A stretch of DNA of 64,000 bases, taken from the NCBI GenBank assembly GCA_958439195.1, contig OY288145.1, positions 16,568 through 80,567 of the forward strand, written 5' to 3'. The notes under the pieces are model-generated. The model saw only the letters and a list, made by a program, of their open reading frames with translations. It made no database searches and was not told where the DNA came from. This document shows positions 25,613 to 34,459 of the stretch, one piece after another; position 1 is the stretch's first letter, and every line of letters starts with the position of its first letter. Position numbers and translations under genes: made by a program. This DNA is from an uncultured Paracoccaceae bacterium. Its GTDB lineage: Bacteria > Pseudomonadota > Alphaproteobacteria > Rhodobacterales > Rhodobacteraceae.

Positions 25613-27130
25613 ATGACCGTTCCAAAGCCTGTCGTGTTGTGCATTCTGGACGGCTGGGGGCTTTCGGAAACGCGCGAGGGGAATGCGCCCGCGCAGGCGA
25701 ATGTGCCGAATTTCAACCGGCTGTGGGACACCTGCCCCAAGGCCACGCTGATCACCCACGGCCCGGATGTGGGGCTGCCGCGCGGGCAGATGGGCAATTC
25801 CGAAGTGGGCCACACCAATATCGGCGCCGGGCGCGTGGTGGCGATGGACCTGGGCGCGATTGATCTGGCGGTGGAGGATGGGTCGTTTGCAACGAATGCG
25901 GCGCTGGGCGATTTCATTGCCAAGGTAAAGGCTGCGGGTGGTGTGGCGCATCTGATGGGTGTGGTGTCGGATGGCGGGGTGCATGGGCATATCGCGCATG
26001 TGATCGCAGCCTGCCGCGCCATCACGGCGGCGGGGGTGCCGGTCTGGCTGCATGCGATCACCGACGGGCGGGATGTGGCGCCATCTTCGGCGGCGGGGTT
26101 CATGGCTGATCTGGTGGCAAAGTTGCCTGTGGGTGCGCGGATTGCCACGGTGACGGGGCGGTATTGGGCAATGGACCGCGACAACCGCTGGGACCGCGTG
26201 TCGCGCGCCTATGGGGCGATGGTGCGGGGTGAAGGTGAGGCGGCGGCGGATCCAGAGGCGGCAGTGGCGCAATCCTATGCCAAGGGCGAGACGGATGAAT
26301 TTCTGGCCCCCACGGTGATTGGCACCTATCGCGGCGCGCAGGATGGCGACGGGCTGTTCTGCCTGAACTTCCGCGCCGATCGCGCGCGGGAGATTTTGGC
26401 GGCGCTGGGCCAGCCGGGGTTTGACGGGTTTGACACCGGCAAGCGACCGGCATGGTCGGCCATGCTGGGGATGGTGGAATATTCCGAAGGCCATAACGCC
26501 TATATGGCGACGGCCTTTCCCAAACGGTCTATCCCCAATTCGCTTGGGGAATGGGTGGCCAGCCACGGGCTGACCCAGTTCCGGCTGGCCGAGACGGAGA
26601 AATACCCGCATGTCACCTTTTTCCTGAATGGCGGGCGGGAAGAGCCGTTTGCGGGCGAGGATCGGGACATGCCGAAATCGCCCAAGGTGGCGACCTATGA
26701 CCTGCAACCGGAAATGAGCGCGCCCGCGGTGGGGGCATCGCTGGTGCGGGCAATCAAGGCTGGCTATGACCTGATCGTGGTGAATTTCGCCAACCCGGAC
26801 ATGGTGGGCCATACCGGCGACATGGCGGCGGCGATGCGGGCCTGCGAGGCGGTGGATGCCTGCCTTGGTGACGCGCTGGCGGCGCTGGAGGCGGCAGGGG
26901 GCGCTATGATCGTGACGGCGGATCACGGAAACTGCGAACAGATGATCGATCCGGTGACGGGCGGGCCGCATACGGCGCACACGACAAACCCGGTGCCTGT
27001 GATCCTTGTCGGTGGGCCAAAGGGGGCGCGGTTGCGGGATGGGCGGCTGGCCGATCTGGCCCCCACGGTGCTGGCGCTTATGGGATTGGAGCCGCCGCCT
27101 GAAATGACCGGGCAGAGCCTGATCGTATGA
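25613..27130 (+). CDS. gpmI: 2,3-bisphosphoglycerate-independent phosphoglycerate mutase
   Basis: 505-residue manganese-dependent alkaline-phosphatase-superfamily mutase interconverting 3- and 2-phosphoglycerate. Visible: VVLCILDGWGLS (metal Asp13), QMGNSEVGHTNIGAGR with phospho-acceptor Ser63, GVVSDGGVHGHIAH, ITDGRDVAP, VTGRYWAMDRDNRWDR, FRADRAREI, YDLIVVNFANPDMVGHTGD and IVTADHGNCEQM. Length is normal. ATG 25613 was chosen because the family sequence begins there. The envC gene starts inside its stop (ATGA overlap at 27127-27130). Confidence 0.97.
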   Translation: MTVPKPVVLCILDGWGLSETREGNAPAQANVPNFNRLWDTCPKATLITHGPDVGLPRGQMGNSEVGHTNIGAGRVVAMDLGAIDLAVEDGSFATNAALGDFIAKVKAAGGVAHLMGVVSDGGVHGHIAHVIAACRAITAAGVPVWLHAITDGRDVAPSSAAGFMADLVAKLPVGARIATVTGRYWAMDRDNRWDRVSRAYGAMVRGEGEAAADPEAAVAQSYAKGETDEFLAPTVIGTYRGAQDGDGLFCLNFRADRAREILAALGQPGFDGFDTGKRPAWSAMLGMVEYSEGHNAYMATAFPKRSIPNSLGEWVASHGLTQFRLAETEKYPHVTFFLNGGREEPFAGEDRDMPKSPKVATYDLQPEMSAPAVGASLVRAIKAGYDLIVVNFANPDMVGHTGDMAAAMRACEAVDACLGDALAALEAAGGAMIVTADHGNCEQMIDPVTGGPHTAHTTNPVPVILVGGPKGARLRDGRLADLAPTVLALMGLEPPPEMTGQSLIV

Positions 27131-28245
27131 AGCGGTGCGCGGTTCTGTGGGTTGTGCTGATGCTGGTCCTGGGTCGGCCGCTGCTGGCCGATACGGCGGC
27201 AGAGCAGGCGGCCAAGGCGGCCGGGGATTTGCAGGCCGCAGTGGCCGCGATGGAAGAGGCCGAGGGCGCGCGTGACCGGGTGGCCGCGCTGACCCAGACG
27301 ATCCGGGCCTATGAAGATGGGCTGGGCGCGCTGCGCGAGGCGTTGCGGCAGGCATCGCTGCGGGAAACGGCGCTGAATTTGCAGTTCAACGCGCAGCGCG
27401 ACCGGATCGCGCAACTGGTTGGTGTGCTGGGGCAGTTGGAGGCCGATCCGGGACCGCTGTTGTTGTTGCACCCCACGGGTCCGGTGGGGACGGTGCGATC
27501 TGGCATGATGCTGGCCGATGTGACCCCGGCCTTGCAGGCCGAAGCAGCGCGGTTGCGGGCCGAATTGCAGGAGTTGCGCGACCTGCGGGCCTTGCAGGAG
27601 GCGGCGGGGCAGACGCTGGCACGCGGGCTTGGCGCGGCGCAGGCGGCGCGGACGGCGTTGTCGCAGGCGATCAGCGACCGGACGGAATTGCCCCGACGTT
27701 TCACCGAAGACCCGGAGGTGTTGCGCGGTCTGGTGGAAAGCGCCGATACGCTGGAGGCCTTTGCCGCGGGCCTTGCCCCCGATGGGGCGGACCGGGAGGA
27801 TTTTGCCAGCGCGATGGGGCGTCTGCCACGCCCGGTGCTGGGATCTGTGCTGCGAAGGCCGGGCGAGGCGGATGCGGCGGGCGTGCGACGTCCGGGCCTG
27901 ACGATTGCCACGCGGCCCCGCGCGCTGGTGACCGCGCCCTGGCCTGCGACGATCCGCTATCGGGGGCCTTTGCTTGACTACGGAAATGTGATGATCCTTG
28001 AGCCGGGAGGCGGCTATCTATTGATACTGGCAGGATTGGGTGCCGTGTATGGAGAGGTGGGCGAGGTGGTGGCGCAGGGCGCGCCGCTGGGCCTTATGGG
28101 GGGCGCCGAGCCGGAACTTGCAGACATCCTTGCCGCGTCGGAAGAAGGTGGTGGCGCGCGCGAGACGGAAACGCTTTATTTGGAATTGCGGCAAGGTGCC
28201 GATCCGGTGGACCCGGAACCGTGGTTCACCGCAGGAAGGGAATGA
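27127..28245 (+). CDS. envC: EnvC-type murein hydrolase activator (degenerate M23)
   Basis: 372 residues: signal peptide MKRCAVLWVVLMLVLGRPLLAD (cleavage near 21), a long Ala/Glu/Arg-rich coiled coil (about 25-190), and a C-terminal LytM/M23-like domain (about 265-365: LVTAPWPATIRYRGPLLDYGNVMILEPGGGYLLILAGLGAVYGEVGEVVAQG). The HxxxD and HxH zinc residues of active M23 peptidases are missing, as in EnvC, which activates cell-division amidases rather than cutting itself. It lies between gpmI and ctpA as in other Rhodobacteraceae. Periplasmic. Confidence 0.9.
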   Translation: MKRCAVLWVVLMLVLGRPLLADTAAEQAAKAAGDLQAAVAAMEEAEGARDRVAALTQTIRAYEDGLGALREALRQASLRETALNLQFNAQRDRIAQLVGVLGQLEADPGPLLLLHPTGPVGTVRSGMMLADVTPALQAEAARLRAELQELRDLRALQEAAGQTLARGLGAAQAARTALSQAISDRTELPRRFTEDPEVLRGLVESADTLEAFAAGLAPDGADREDFASAMGRLPRPVLGSVLRRPGEADAAGVRRPGLTIATRPRALVTAPWPATIRYRGPLLDYGNVMILEPGGGYLLILAGLGAVYGEVGEVVAQGAPLGLMGGAEPELADILAASEEGGGARETETLYLELRQGADPVDPEPWFTAGRE

Positions 28246-28252
28246 GACCGAG

Positions 28253-29602
28253 ATGAAGAAGTTCGTCATGGCCGCGGTGGGCGGCACAGTGGCCGGGGCA
28301 TTGCTGACGATGCAGGTGGCCGGGCCGCTGATCGCGCAAGAGGCGGAGCGCAACGAGAATGTCTATCAGCAGCTTGATCTGTTCGGGGACATCTTTGAAC
28401 GCATCCGGTCGCAATATGTGGAAGAGGCCGACAGCCAGGAGCTGATCGAGGCGGCGATCAACGGGATGCTGACGTCGCTGGACCCGCATTCCAGCTATTT
28501 GCCACCCGAAGATTTCGACGACATGCAGGTGCAGACGCGGGGCGAATTCGGCGGGCTGGGCATCGAGGTCACGCAGGAAGAGGGGTTTGTGAAGGTTGTG
28601 TCGCCGATGGACGATACCCCGGCGGATGCGGCGGGGATCGAGGCGGGCGATTTCATCACCCATGTGAATGGCGAAAGCGTGCTGGGCCTGACGCTGGATG
28701 ACGCGGTGGAAATGATGCGCGGCCCGGTGGGTTCTGAGATCATCATCACGGTGGTGCGCGAGGGGGTGGATGAACCCTTTGACGTGTCGATCATCCGCGA
28801 CACCATCAAGGTGACAGCGGTCCGCAGCCGGGTGGTGGGCAATACCGTGGTGCTGCGGATCACGACCTTCAATGACCAGACGACACCGGGGCTGGAAGAG
28901 CAGTTGCAGAAATCCATCGACGAATTGGGCGGGATGGACAATGTCGAGGGCTTTGTTCTGGACCTGCGGAACAATCCGGGCGGCCTGCTGACCGAGGCGA
29001 TCACGGTGTCGGATGCGTTTCTGGAGAAGGGCGAAATCGTATCGACGCGCGGCCGCGATCCGGCGGATGGTGAGCGGTTCAACGCGACGCCGGGCGATCT
29101 GGCCGCGGGAAAGCCGATCGTGCTGCTGATTAATGGCGGTTCGGCTTCAGCATCTGAAATCGTGGCGGGGGCGTTGCAGGATCATCGTCGGGCGATTGTG
29201 GTAGGGACCAAGAGCTTTGGCAAAGGGTCGGTCCAGACGGTGGTGCCGCTGCGCGGTGACGGCGCGATGCGCCTGACAACGGCGCGGTATTACACGCCAT
29301 CGGGCCGGTCGATCCAGGCGCTGGGCGTGATGCCGGATATCGTGGTGAACCAGCCCGCGCCGCCGCCGCCTGTTGAGGGTGAAGAAGAGGCGTCTGCCGC
29401 GCGGAACCCCTCGTCCGAGGCCGATCTGCGGGGGATCATTTCGAACGACTCGATGACCGAGGACGAACGCAAGTTGCTGGAAGAAGAGCGGGCGCAGATC
29501 GAGGAGGCGGCCAAGCTGCGGGACGAGGATTATCAACTGGCCTATGCGGTGGATATCCTGCGCGGGCTGAACGCGGTTGCCCCGGCGGCGGAACAGAACT
29601 GA
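28253..29602 (+). CDS. ctpA: Carboxyl-terminal processing protease, S41 family
   Basis: 449-residue periplasmic protease. Signal-anchor VMAAVGGTVAGALLTMQVAGPLIAQE (residues 5-30), PDZ domain near 92-175 (EFGGLGIEVTQEEGFVKVVSPMDDTPADAAGIEAGD), S41 core with VLDLRNNPGG, GGSASASEIVAGAL (nucleophile probably Ser299) and GTKSFGKGSVQ (general base Lys324), and an acidic, coiled C-terminal tail. ATG 28253 lies seven bases after envC. EnvC and CtpA neighbours suggest coordinated envelope remodelling. Confidence 0.95.
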   Translation: MKKFVMAAVGGTVAGALLTMQVAGPLIAQEAERNENVYQQLDLFGDIFERIRSQYVEEADSQELIEAAINGMLTSLDPHSSYLPPEDFDDMQVQTRGEFGGLGIEVTQEEGFVKVVSPMDDTPADAAGIEAGDFITHVNGESVLGLTLDDAVEMMRGPVGSEIIITVVREGVDEPFDVSIIRDTIKVTAVRSRVVGNTVVLRITTFNDQTTPGLEEQLQKSIDELGGMDNVEGFVLDLRNNPGGLLTEAITVSDAFLEKGEIVSTRGRDPADGERFNATPGDLAAGKPIVLLINGGSASASEIVAGALQDHRRAIVVGTKSFGKGSVQTVVPLRGDGAMRLTTARYYTPSGRSIQALGVMPDIVVNQPAPPPPVEGEEEASAARNPSSEADLRGIISNDSMTEDERKLLEEERAQIEEAAKLRDEDYQLAYAVDILRGLNAVAPAAEQN

Positions 29603-29609
29603 AGGGAGC

Positions 29610-29629
29610 GGGGCCGCGCGTGCGGCCCC
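29610..29629 (+). terminator. Hairpin after ctpA
   Basis: An 8-bp all-GC stem GGGGCCGC/GCGGCCCC with a four-base loop begins seven bases past the ctpA stop. No T-run follows, so it may be a partial terminator or an mRNA-stabilising stem. It also argues against the alternative GTG 29620 start of rppH. Confidence 0.6.
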
Positions 29630-29637
29630 GACAATCC

Positions 29638-30120
29638 ATGATGGATGTGGCGAGCCTTCCCTACCGGCCCTGTGTGGGCGTGGTGTTGATCAATTCGCAG
29701 GGCGAGATCTTTGCCGGTCAGCGGATCGATTCCCCCCATCCGGCCTGGCAGATGCCGCAGGGCGGGATTGACGATGGCGAAAAGCCACGTGCCGCCGCGT
29801 TGCGGGAATTGTGGGAAGAAACCGGTGTGACGGCCGATCTGGTGGAATTTGTGGCCAAGACCGAAGGCTGGGTCACTTATGATCTGCCGCCCGAATTGTT
29901 GGGCAAGGTCTGGGGCGGCAAGTTTCGCGGACAGCGGCAGAAATGGTTCCTGTTCCGGTTCAAGGGAACCGATGACCAGATCAGGATCGACAGCGCGCAT
30001 CCGGAATTCAGCCGCTGGCGGTGGATCGGCGCGGGTGAAATGGTGGCCTCGATCGTGCCGTTCAAACGGCAGGTCTATGAAGAGGTTGTTGCAGCGTTCC
30101 GCACGCACCTTGCACAGTAG
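29638..30120 (+). CDS. rppH: RNA pyrophosphohydrolase
   Basis: 160-residue Nudix hydrolase that removes pyrophosphate from mRNA 5' ends and triggers RNase E decay. N-terminal YRPCVGVVLINSQGEIFAGQRID, PAWQMPQGGIDDGE, and the Nudix box GGIDDG...RELWEETGV at residues 42-64 are intact; KFRGQRQKWFLFRF and EFSRWRWI are typical of RppH. ATG 29638 (or 29641) was preferred to GTG 29620, which lies inside a stable hairpin. Last gene of the rsfS-to-rppH block. Confidence 0.94.
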   Translation: MMDVASLPYRPCVGVVLINSQGEIFAGQRIDSPHPAWQMPQGGIDDGEKPRAAALRELWEETGVTADLVEFVAKTEGWVTYDLPPELLGKVWGGKFRGQRQKWFLFRFKGTDDQIRIDSAHPEFSRWRWIGAGEMVASIVPFKRQVYEEVVAAFRTHLAQ

Positions 30121-30123
30121 GTG

Positions 30124-30145
30124 CTTGGCGTGATTGCACGCCGAG
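30124..30145. terminator. Hairpin between convergent rppH and LLM genes
   Basis: A nine-bp stem, CTTGGCGTG with CACGCCGAG (one G-T pair), and a four-base loop start just after the rppH stop. There is no clear T-run on either side. Probable shared terminator. Confidence 0.5.
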
Positions 30146-30169
30146 ATTGCGTGATGTGGCGGCGCGACG

Positions 30170-31213
30170 TTATTGCGCCGCGACCTTTGCGCCCGCCACC
30201 ATATCCTTGACCATCGGGATGACCTGTTCGCCGTAAAGGCGGATACTGTCCAGCAACTGGCCATGTGGCATCGGCCCGGTGGCGTATTTCATGTCGAACC
30301 TGTCAACACCAAGCGCCGTCACCGCCGCCGCGATCTTGCGGGCCACGGTTTCCGGGCTGCCAACGTAAAGCGAGCCATCGCGCACCTCGGCCATGAAACG
30401 GTCGGGCGTGACCGGGGGCCAGCCGCGTTCGGCGCCGATCTGATCGAACATCGCCTTGTAATGCGGCCAAAGTTGTTCTGCGGCCAGGTCGTCCGTCGCG
30501 GCAATGTGGCCGGGGGAATGGATGCCCACGGGTTTGACACTGCGGCCCATCTGGGCGCAGGCGCGGTGGTACAGATCGACATAGGGTTTGAACCGGCGCG
30601 GGTCGCCGCCGATGATAGCCAACATCAGTTGCAGGTCGTGGCGCACCACGCGGACCACCGATTCCGGGCTGCCGCCCACGCCCACCCAGACTTGCAGGCC
30701 GGGGCCAAGGGTTGGATAGACCCGCTGGTTGGTCAAAGGGCTGCGCGTTTCGCCCGACCAAGTGATGGCTTCGTCGCGGATCAGATGGGCAAAGAGATCC
30801 AGCTTTTCTTCGAACAGGCGTTCGTAATCCTGAAGCTCATAGCCAAAGAGCGGGAAACTTTCTGTGAATGAACCACGCCCGAGGATCACCTCGGCCCGTC
30901 CATTCGAGAGGGCGTTCAGGGTGGAAAACCGTTGGAACACCCGGACCGGATCGTCTGAGGACAGCACGGTCACGGCAGAGCCGAGGCGGATGCGATCGGT
31001 TCTGGCGGCGATTGCAGAGAGGACAATTTCAGGCGCGGATACCGCGAAATCCGCGCGGTGATGTTCGCCGATGCCAAGGAAATGGATGCCAACCTGATCG
31101 GCCAGAACGCCCTGTTCAACCACGTCGCGCAGCACGGCATCATGCGGCTTCAATCGCCCGTCCGGCCCAAGGGTGGTGTCGCCGAAAGTGTCGAGGCCAA
31201 GTTCGATCTGCAT
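30170..31213 (-). CDS. LLM class flavin-dependent oxidoreductase
   Basis: 347-residue bacterial-luciferase-like monooxygenase. Visible: GIHFLGIGEHHRADFAVSAPEIVLSAIAARTDRIRLGSAVTVLSSDDPVRVFQRFSTLNALSNGRAEVILGRGSF across about residues 42-117, WVGVGGSPESVVR, and GSPETVARKI near the C-terminus, which fit the TIM-barrel flavin site and the MsnO8/CE1758-like group. The gene is monocistronic. The substrate is unknown, and there is no flavin reductase next door (one lies at 1350-2006). Confidence 0.9.
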   Translation of the reverse strand: MQIELGLDTFGDTTLGPDGRLKPHDAVLRDVVEQGVLADQVGIHFLGIGEHHRADFAVSAPEIVLSAIAARTDRIRLGSAVTVLSSDDPVRVFQRFSTLNALSNGRAEVILGRGSFTESFPLFGYELQDYERLFEEKLDLFAHLIRDEAITWSGETRSPLTNQRVYPTLGPGLQVWVGVGGSPESVVRVVRHDLQLMLAIIGGDPRRFKPYVDLYHRACAQMGRSVKPVGIHSPGHIAATDDLAAEQLWPHYKAMFDQIGAERGWPPVTPDRFMAEVRDGSLYVGSPETVARKIAAAVTALGVDRFDMKYATGPMPHGQLLDSIRLYGEQVIPMVKDMVAGAKVAAQ

Positions 31214-31402
31214 GAGTCATCTCCTGTTGAGGCCAAGATAAGAGTGTGAGGAGGGAATTCACAGAGGGCGGGGCCGCAGGGCCATCGTGCGGTGCTGCAC
31301 TTAAGCGCCAGGGCGTTTGCAGGTATTGGCGAGGGCGTTTGCGGCTATGGGCTTGTGCAACGGCCACCCAAGACTTTTCTGGAAAGGCATTGGGCGCGTG
31401 GT

Positions 31403-31468
31403 CCTGAAAATCTTTCGCGCAAGATTTTCAGGTGGGGCTGCCAAAATCCTTTGTAAAGGATTTTGGCG
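31403..31468. repeat. Twin AT-rich hairpins
   Basis: Two perfect inverted repeats in a row. 31403-31432 has 12-bp arms CCTGAAAATCTT / AAGATTTTCAGG around TCGCGC. 31440-31468 has 13-bp arms GCCAAAATCCTTT / AAAGGATTTTGGC around GTA. They lie 20 bases beyond the stop of the NYN gene in a 275-base gap and could act as its terminator, but the paired layout recalls the hairpin array at 41386-41504. Confidence 0.85.
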
Positions 31469-31488
31469 CTGTCGGTGATGCGATGCCG

Positions 31489-32256
31489 TCAGGCGACGTC
31501 GCGCATCTGCAACTGGCCACCCGGTCCGGGGCGCACCTCAAACCGGCTGATCTTGCGGACGAGGTCTGACAGTTTTGCGCTGCCATAGGTGCGGGTGTCG
31601 AAATCGGGATTGCCTTGGGTGATGAACTGGCCGACCTGGCCCAGCGAATACCATTCCGCGTCCGGGTCGATGGCGCGCATCGCGGCGATGATGAAGGGGA
31701 TGGCCTTGGCGGGGGCTTCTTTGGTGCCGGGTTTTGGCGATGCCTCCACCGGTTCGGCGCGGGCGGTGCCGCGGGAGGGGGGCGCCTCGGTGATGATCTC
31801 GGGCAGATCGTCGGCCACGCCAAGGTTTTCGACATAGATGAACCGCTTGCAGGCCATGCGGAAGGCTTCGGGCGTCTTCTTTTCGCCAATGCCATAGACA
31901 TCAAGCCCCTGTTCGCGGATGCGGGCGGCAAGGCGGGTGAAATCGCTGTCCGAGGACACCAGGACGAAGCTGTCGAACAGGCCGGAATGCAGGAAATCCA
32001 TCGCGGCGATCACAAGGCCGATGTCGCTGGCGTTCTTGCCACGGGTGTTTGAAAATTGCTGATCCGCCACAAGGCCGAGGGCCGCCACCTTCTTGGCCCA
32101 ACCGGCGAGGCGTTGCGCCGACCAGTCGCCATAGATGCGGCGGACGGAGGCTTCGCCCAGCGAGGCGATTTCTTCGAAGATCGCTTCGGCATAGCCGGAG
32201 GGGACGTTGTCGGCGTCGATCAGGACGCAGAGGCGCGGGGCGCGGGGTTCCGGCAT
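31489..32256 (-). CDS. NYN domain protein (LabA/DUF88-like) with OST-HTH domain
   Basis: 255 residues. The N-terminal NYN (PIN-like) nuclease domain has VLIDADNVPSGYAEAIFEEI (residues 11-30, catalytic Asp pair), KNASDIGLVIAAMDFL and SFVLVSSDSDFTRLAARIREQGLDVYGIGE (second acidic cluster). After a Pro/Ala/Glu linker (about 153-183), the C-terminal region PFIIAAMRAI...WYSLGQVGQFI...FDTRTYGSAKLSDLVRKI matches an OST-HTH/LOTUS-type RNA-binding domain. This combination suggests RNA processing or decay, but function is not established. Stand-alone gene. Confidence 0.88.
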   Translation of the reverse strand: MPEPRAPRLCVLIDADNVPSGYAEAIFEEIASLGEASVRRIYGDWSAQRLAGWAKKVAALGLVADQQFSNTRGKNASDIGLVIAAMDFLHSGLFDSFVLVSSDSDFTRLAARIREQGLDVYGIGEKKTPEAFRMACKRFIYVENLGVADDLPEIITEAPPSRGTARAEPVEASPKPGTKEAPAKAIPFIIAAMRAIDPDAEWYSLGQVGQFITQGNPDFDTRTYGSAKLSDLVRKISRFEVRPGPGGQLQMRDVA

Positions 32257-32331
32257 TGGGGTTCCTTGTGACGAAACGGTGCAGCAGGGCGGCGGCGGGG
32301 TGGGCGGGGTTTCGCCCGCCCTGCCCCCGGA

Positions 32332-33462
32332 TCAGTAGACCACGACCGCGCGGATCGATTTGCCTGCGTGCATCAGATCAAAGCCTTCGTTGATGCGGTC
32401 AAGCGGCAGGATGTGGGTGATCATGCTGTCGATCTCGATCTTGCCGTCCATATACCAGTCGACGATCTTTGGCACATCGGTGCGGCCGCGTGCGCCGCCA
32501 AAGGCGGTGCCTTTCCAGACGCGGCCGGTCACCAGTTGGAACGGGCGGGTTTCGATGACGGCACCTGCCGGGGCGACGCCAATGATGATCGACTGGCCCC
32601 AACCGCGATGGGTGCATTCCAGCGCGTCGCGCATCACCTTGACGTTGCCGGTGCAATCGAAGGAGTAATCGGCCCCGCCGATCTTGTCGAACGGGGTTTT
32701 GGTCAGGTCGACGATGTGCTGGACGACGCTGCCTTCGATTTCGGTCGGGTTGACGAAGTGGGTCATCCCGAACTTTTCGCCCCATTCCTTTTTGTCGTTG
32801 TTCAGGTCGACGCCGATGATCATGTCGGCCCCGGCCATTTTCAGGCCCTGGATCACGTTCAGCCCGATGCCACCAAGGCCAAAGACCACGGCCTTGGCCC
32901 CGATTTCCACTTTGGCGGTGTTCAGCACCGCACCGATGCCGGTGGTAACGCCGCAGCCGATATAGCAGATCTTGTCGAAGGGCGCGTCGTCGCGGACCTT
33001 GGCCAGTGCGATTTCGGGCATCACGGTATGGTTGGCAAAGGTGGAGCAGCCCATGTAGTGAAAGATGGGCGTGCCATCGAGCATGGAGAACCGGGTGGTG
33101 CCGTCGGGCATCAGCCCCTGCCCTTGGGTGGACCGGATGGCGGTGCAGAGGTTGGTTTTCTGCGACAGGCAGGACGGGCATTCGCGGCATTCGGGGGTGT
33201 AAAGCGGGATGACGTGATCGCCGGGTTTTAGGGATTTCACGCCGGGGCCGCATTTCACCACGATACCCGCGCCTTCGTGACCCAGGATGGCGGGAAACAG
33301 CCCTTCGGGATCTGCGCCGGACAGGGTGAATTCATCGGTGTGGCAGATGCCGGTGGCCTTTATCTCGATCAGAACCTCGCCTTCCTTGGGGTCTTCGAGG
33401 TTGACTTCCATGACTTCGAGCGGCTTGCCGGGGGCAAGGGCGACGGCGGCGCGGGTACGCAT
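32332..33462 (-). CDS. adhC: S-(hydroxymethyl)glutathione dehydrogenase (class III ADH)
   Basis: 376-residue zinc MDR enzyme oxidising S-hydroxymethylglutathione in formaldehyde detoxification and reducing S-nitrosoglutathione. Catalytic zinc Cys and His are in ATGICHTDEFTLSG (near residues 36-49) and LGHEGAGIV (near 60-68); the structural zinc cysteines are in PECRECPSCLSQKTNLC (near 89-105). VFGLGGIGLNVIQG (near 193-206) binds NAD. Length and motifs match class III strongly. No S-formylglutathione hydrolase or Gfa gene is adjacent here. Confidence 0.96.
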   Translation of the reverse strand: MRTRAAVALAPGKPLEVMEVNLEDPKEGEVLIEIKATGICHTDEFTLSGADPEGLFPAILGHEGAGIVVKCGPGVKSLKPGDHVIPLYTPECRECPSCLSQKTNLCTAIRSTQGQGLMPDGTTRFSMLDGTPIFHYMGCSTFANHTVMPEIALAKVRDDAPFDKICYIGCGVTTGIGAVLNTAKVEIGAKAVVFGLGGIGLNVIQGLKMAGADMIIGVDLNNDKKEWGEKFGMTHFVNPTEIEGSVVQHIVDLTKTPFDKIGGADYSFDCTGNVKVMRDALECTHRGWGQSIIIGVAPAGAVIETRPFQLVTGRVWKGTAFGGARGRTDVPKIVDWYMDGKIEIDSMITHILPLDRINEGFDLMHAGKSIRAVVVY

Positions 33463-33644
33463 GTGATCCTCCGAATTCAGCGATTTGGCCGCAGGCTGGG
33501 GGATAGCGGCGCGAAATGCAATGCAGGAAACGGCGGATCCTGGCCGGTTGTCTGATGGCGCGCCGGGGGTGGCTTGTCTTGATCGGGGCGGCGGGGAAGG
33601 GTTGCCGTGTCGTTCTTGACGGCGGACCCGAGGGGAGTGTGACG

Positions 33645-33947
33645 ATGCAGAAACGTGCAGGAATGGTGGCAGGGCTTGGCCTTGCGCTGGTGGTTTCGGC
33701 CTGTGTTCCGGTGACGGAACCTTATCCCGGCGGGGGCGACCCGGTGGGGGGTGGGGTAAACCAGTGCGGGGCGTTGGATTTGCAATATCTGGTGGGGGCG
33801 CCAGCGCGCGATCTGGACAGGATGCGGTTCAACAAGCCGGTGCGGGTGATTTATCCCGACACGGCAGTGACGATGGATTTCAACCCGGAGCGGTTGAATT
33901 TCAACATCGACCCGTCGGGCCGCATCATGCGGGTGACCTGTGGTTGA
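33645..33947 (+). CDS. Peptidase inhibitor I78 family lipoprotein
   Basis: 100 residues. Lipoprotein signal with lipobox VVSAC (Cys20), a Pro/Gly-rich spacer, then the I78 domain: CGALDLQYLVGAPARDLD, VRVIYPDTAVTMDFNPERLNFNIDPSGRIMRVTCG to the end, with the two conserved cysteines. ATG 33645 follows GAGGGGAG; the open frame back to 33516 lacks family features. Probably a periplasmic inhibitor of serine proteases, by family knowledge. Stand-alone gene. Confidence 0.9.
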   Translation: MQKRAGMVAGLGLALVVSACVPVTEPYPGGGDPVGGGVNQCGALDLQYLVGAPARDLDRMRFNKPVRVIYPDTAVTMDFNPERLNFNIDPSGRIMRVTCG

Positions 33948-33970
33948 CCGGTGACGGTGGTTGAATGACA

Positions 33971-33998
33971 AAGGCCCCCGCGGGGATGCGGGGGCCTT
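33971..33998. terminator. Bidirectional rho-independent terminator
   Basis: An 11-bp stem AAGGCCCCCGC / GCGGGGGCCTT with a six-base loop lies between convergent I78 and cytochrome c' genes. TTTTC follows on the plus strand and TTTGTC on the minus strand. Confidence 0.9.
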
Positions 33999-34021
33999 TT
34001 CGATTGGGCAGGGTCTGCCGA

Positions 34022-34459
34022 TCAGCTTGGGATGCGATAGGTGGTGTGGCAATCCTTGCAGGAGCCACCGATGCCCGCCATGCCGGCCTGCACGCCTTCG
34101 ACGGTGGTGGCATCCATGCCTTCGGCCGCGGCCTTGAGGGCGTCGCCCTTTTTCACGAAATCTTCCCAGTTGGTCCAGATTTCCGCTTTGGAGGTGGATT
34201 TCGGATCGGTCGCCTGCGGTTCGAACTTGGCCGCGATTTCGGTGGCTGCCGTGGCGATGGCGGTCTTTGCCGCTTCGGCCGCGGCGGCGTCAAAGGGGGT
34301 TTCGCCGCCAGCCATCTTGCCCAAGATGCCCGTGTTCATGCCGATCGTGTCCATCAGTTCCTGACGGGCCTTGACGGTGGGGTCGGTCGCTTCGGCGGCG
34401 ATGGCGACGCCTGCCACCATCATCAATCCCACGGCGAAGGCTTTGGTTGCAAGTTTCAT
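34022..34459 (-). CDS. cycP: Cytochrome c'
   Basis: 145 residues. Signal peptide MKLATKAFAVGLMMVAGVAIAAE (cleavage near 22), then a four-helix body rich in Ala and Lys, with the haem motif CKDCH at about residues 134-138, eleven residues from the C-terminus, as in class II cytochromes c'. Periplasmic haem protein implicated in nitric oxide binding and stress protection. ATG 34459 has AGGGAG upstream; the longer frame was rejected because the signal peptide starts here. A GTGAC-GTT-GTCAC palindrome lies at 34518-34530 in its promoter region. Confidence 0.92.
   Translation of the reverse strand: MKLATKAFAVGLMMVAGVAIAAEATDPTVKARQELMDTIGMNTGILGKMAGGETPFDAAAAEAAKTAIATAATEIAAKFEPQATDPKSTSKAEIWTNWEDFVKKGDALKAAAEGMDATTVEGVQAGMAGIGGSCKDCHTTYRIPS

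Noticed and set aside
25316..27355. 679-codon open frame on the minus strand
   Set aside because: It is antisense to gpmI, rich in Arg/Pro/His as GC-rich shadows are, and gpmI has full catalytic motifs.
29620..29637. GTG 29620 as rppH start
   Set aside because: It sits in the loop and stem of an 8-bp GC hairpin after ctpA, and the RppH family begins near MDVASLPYRP.
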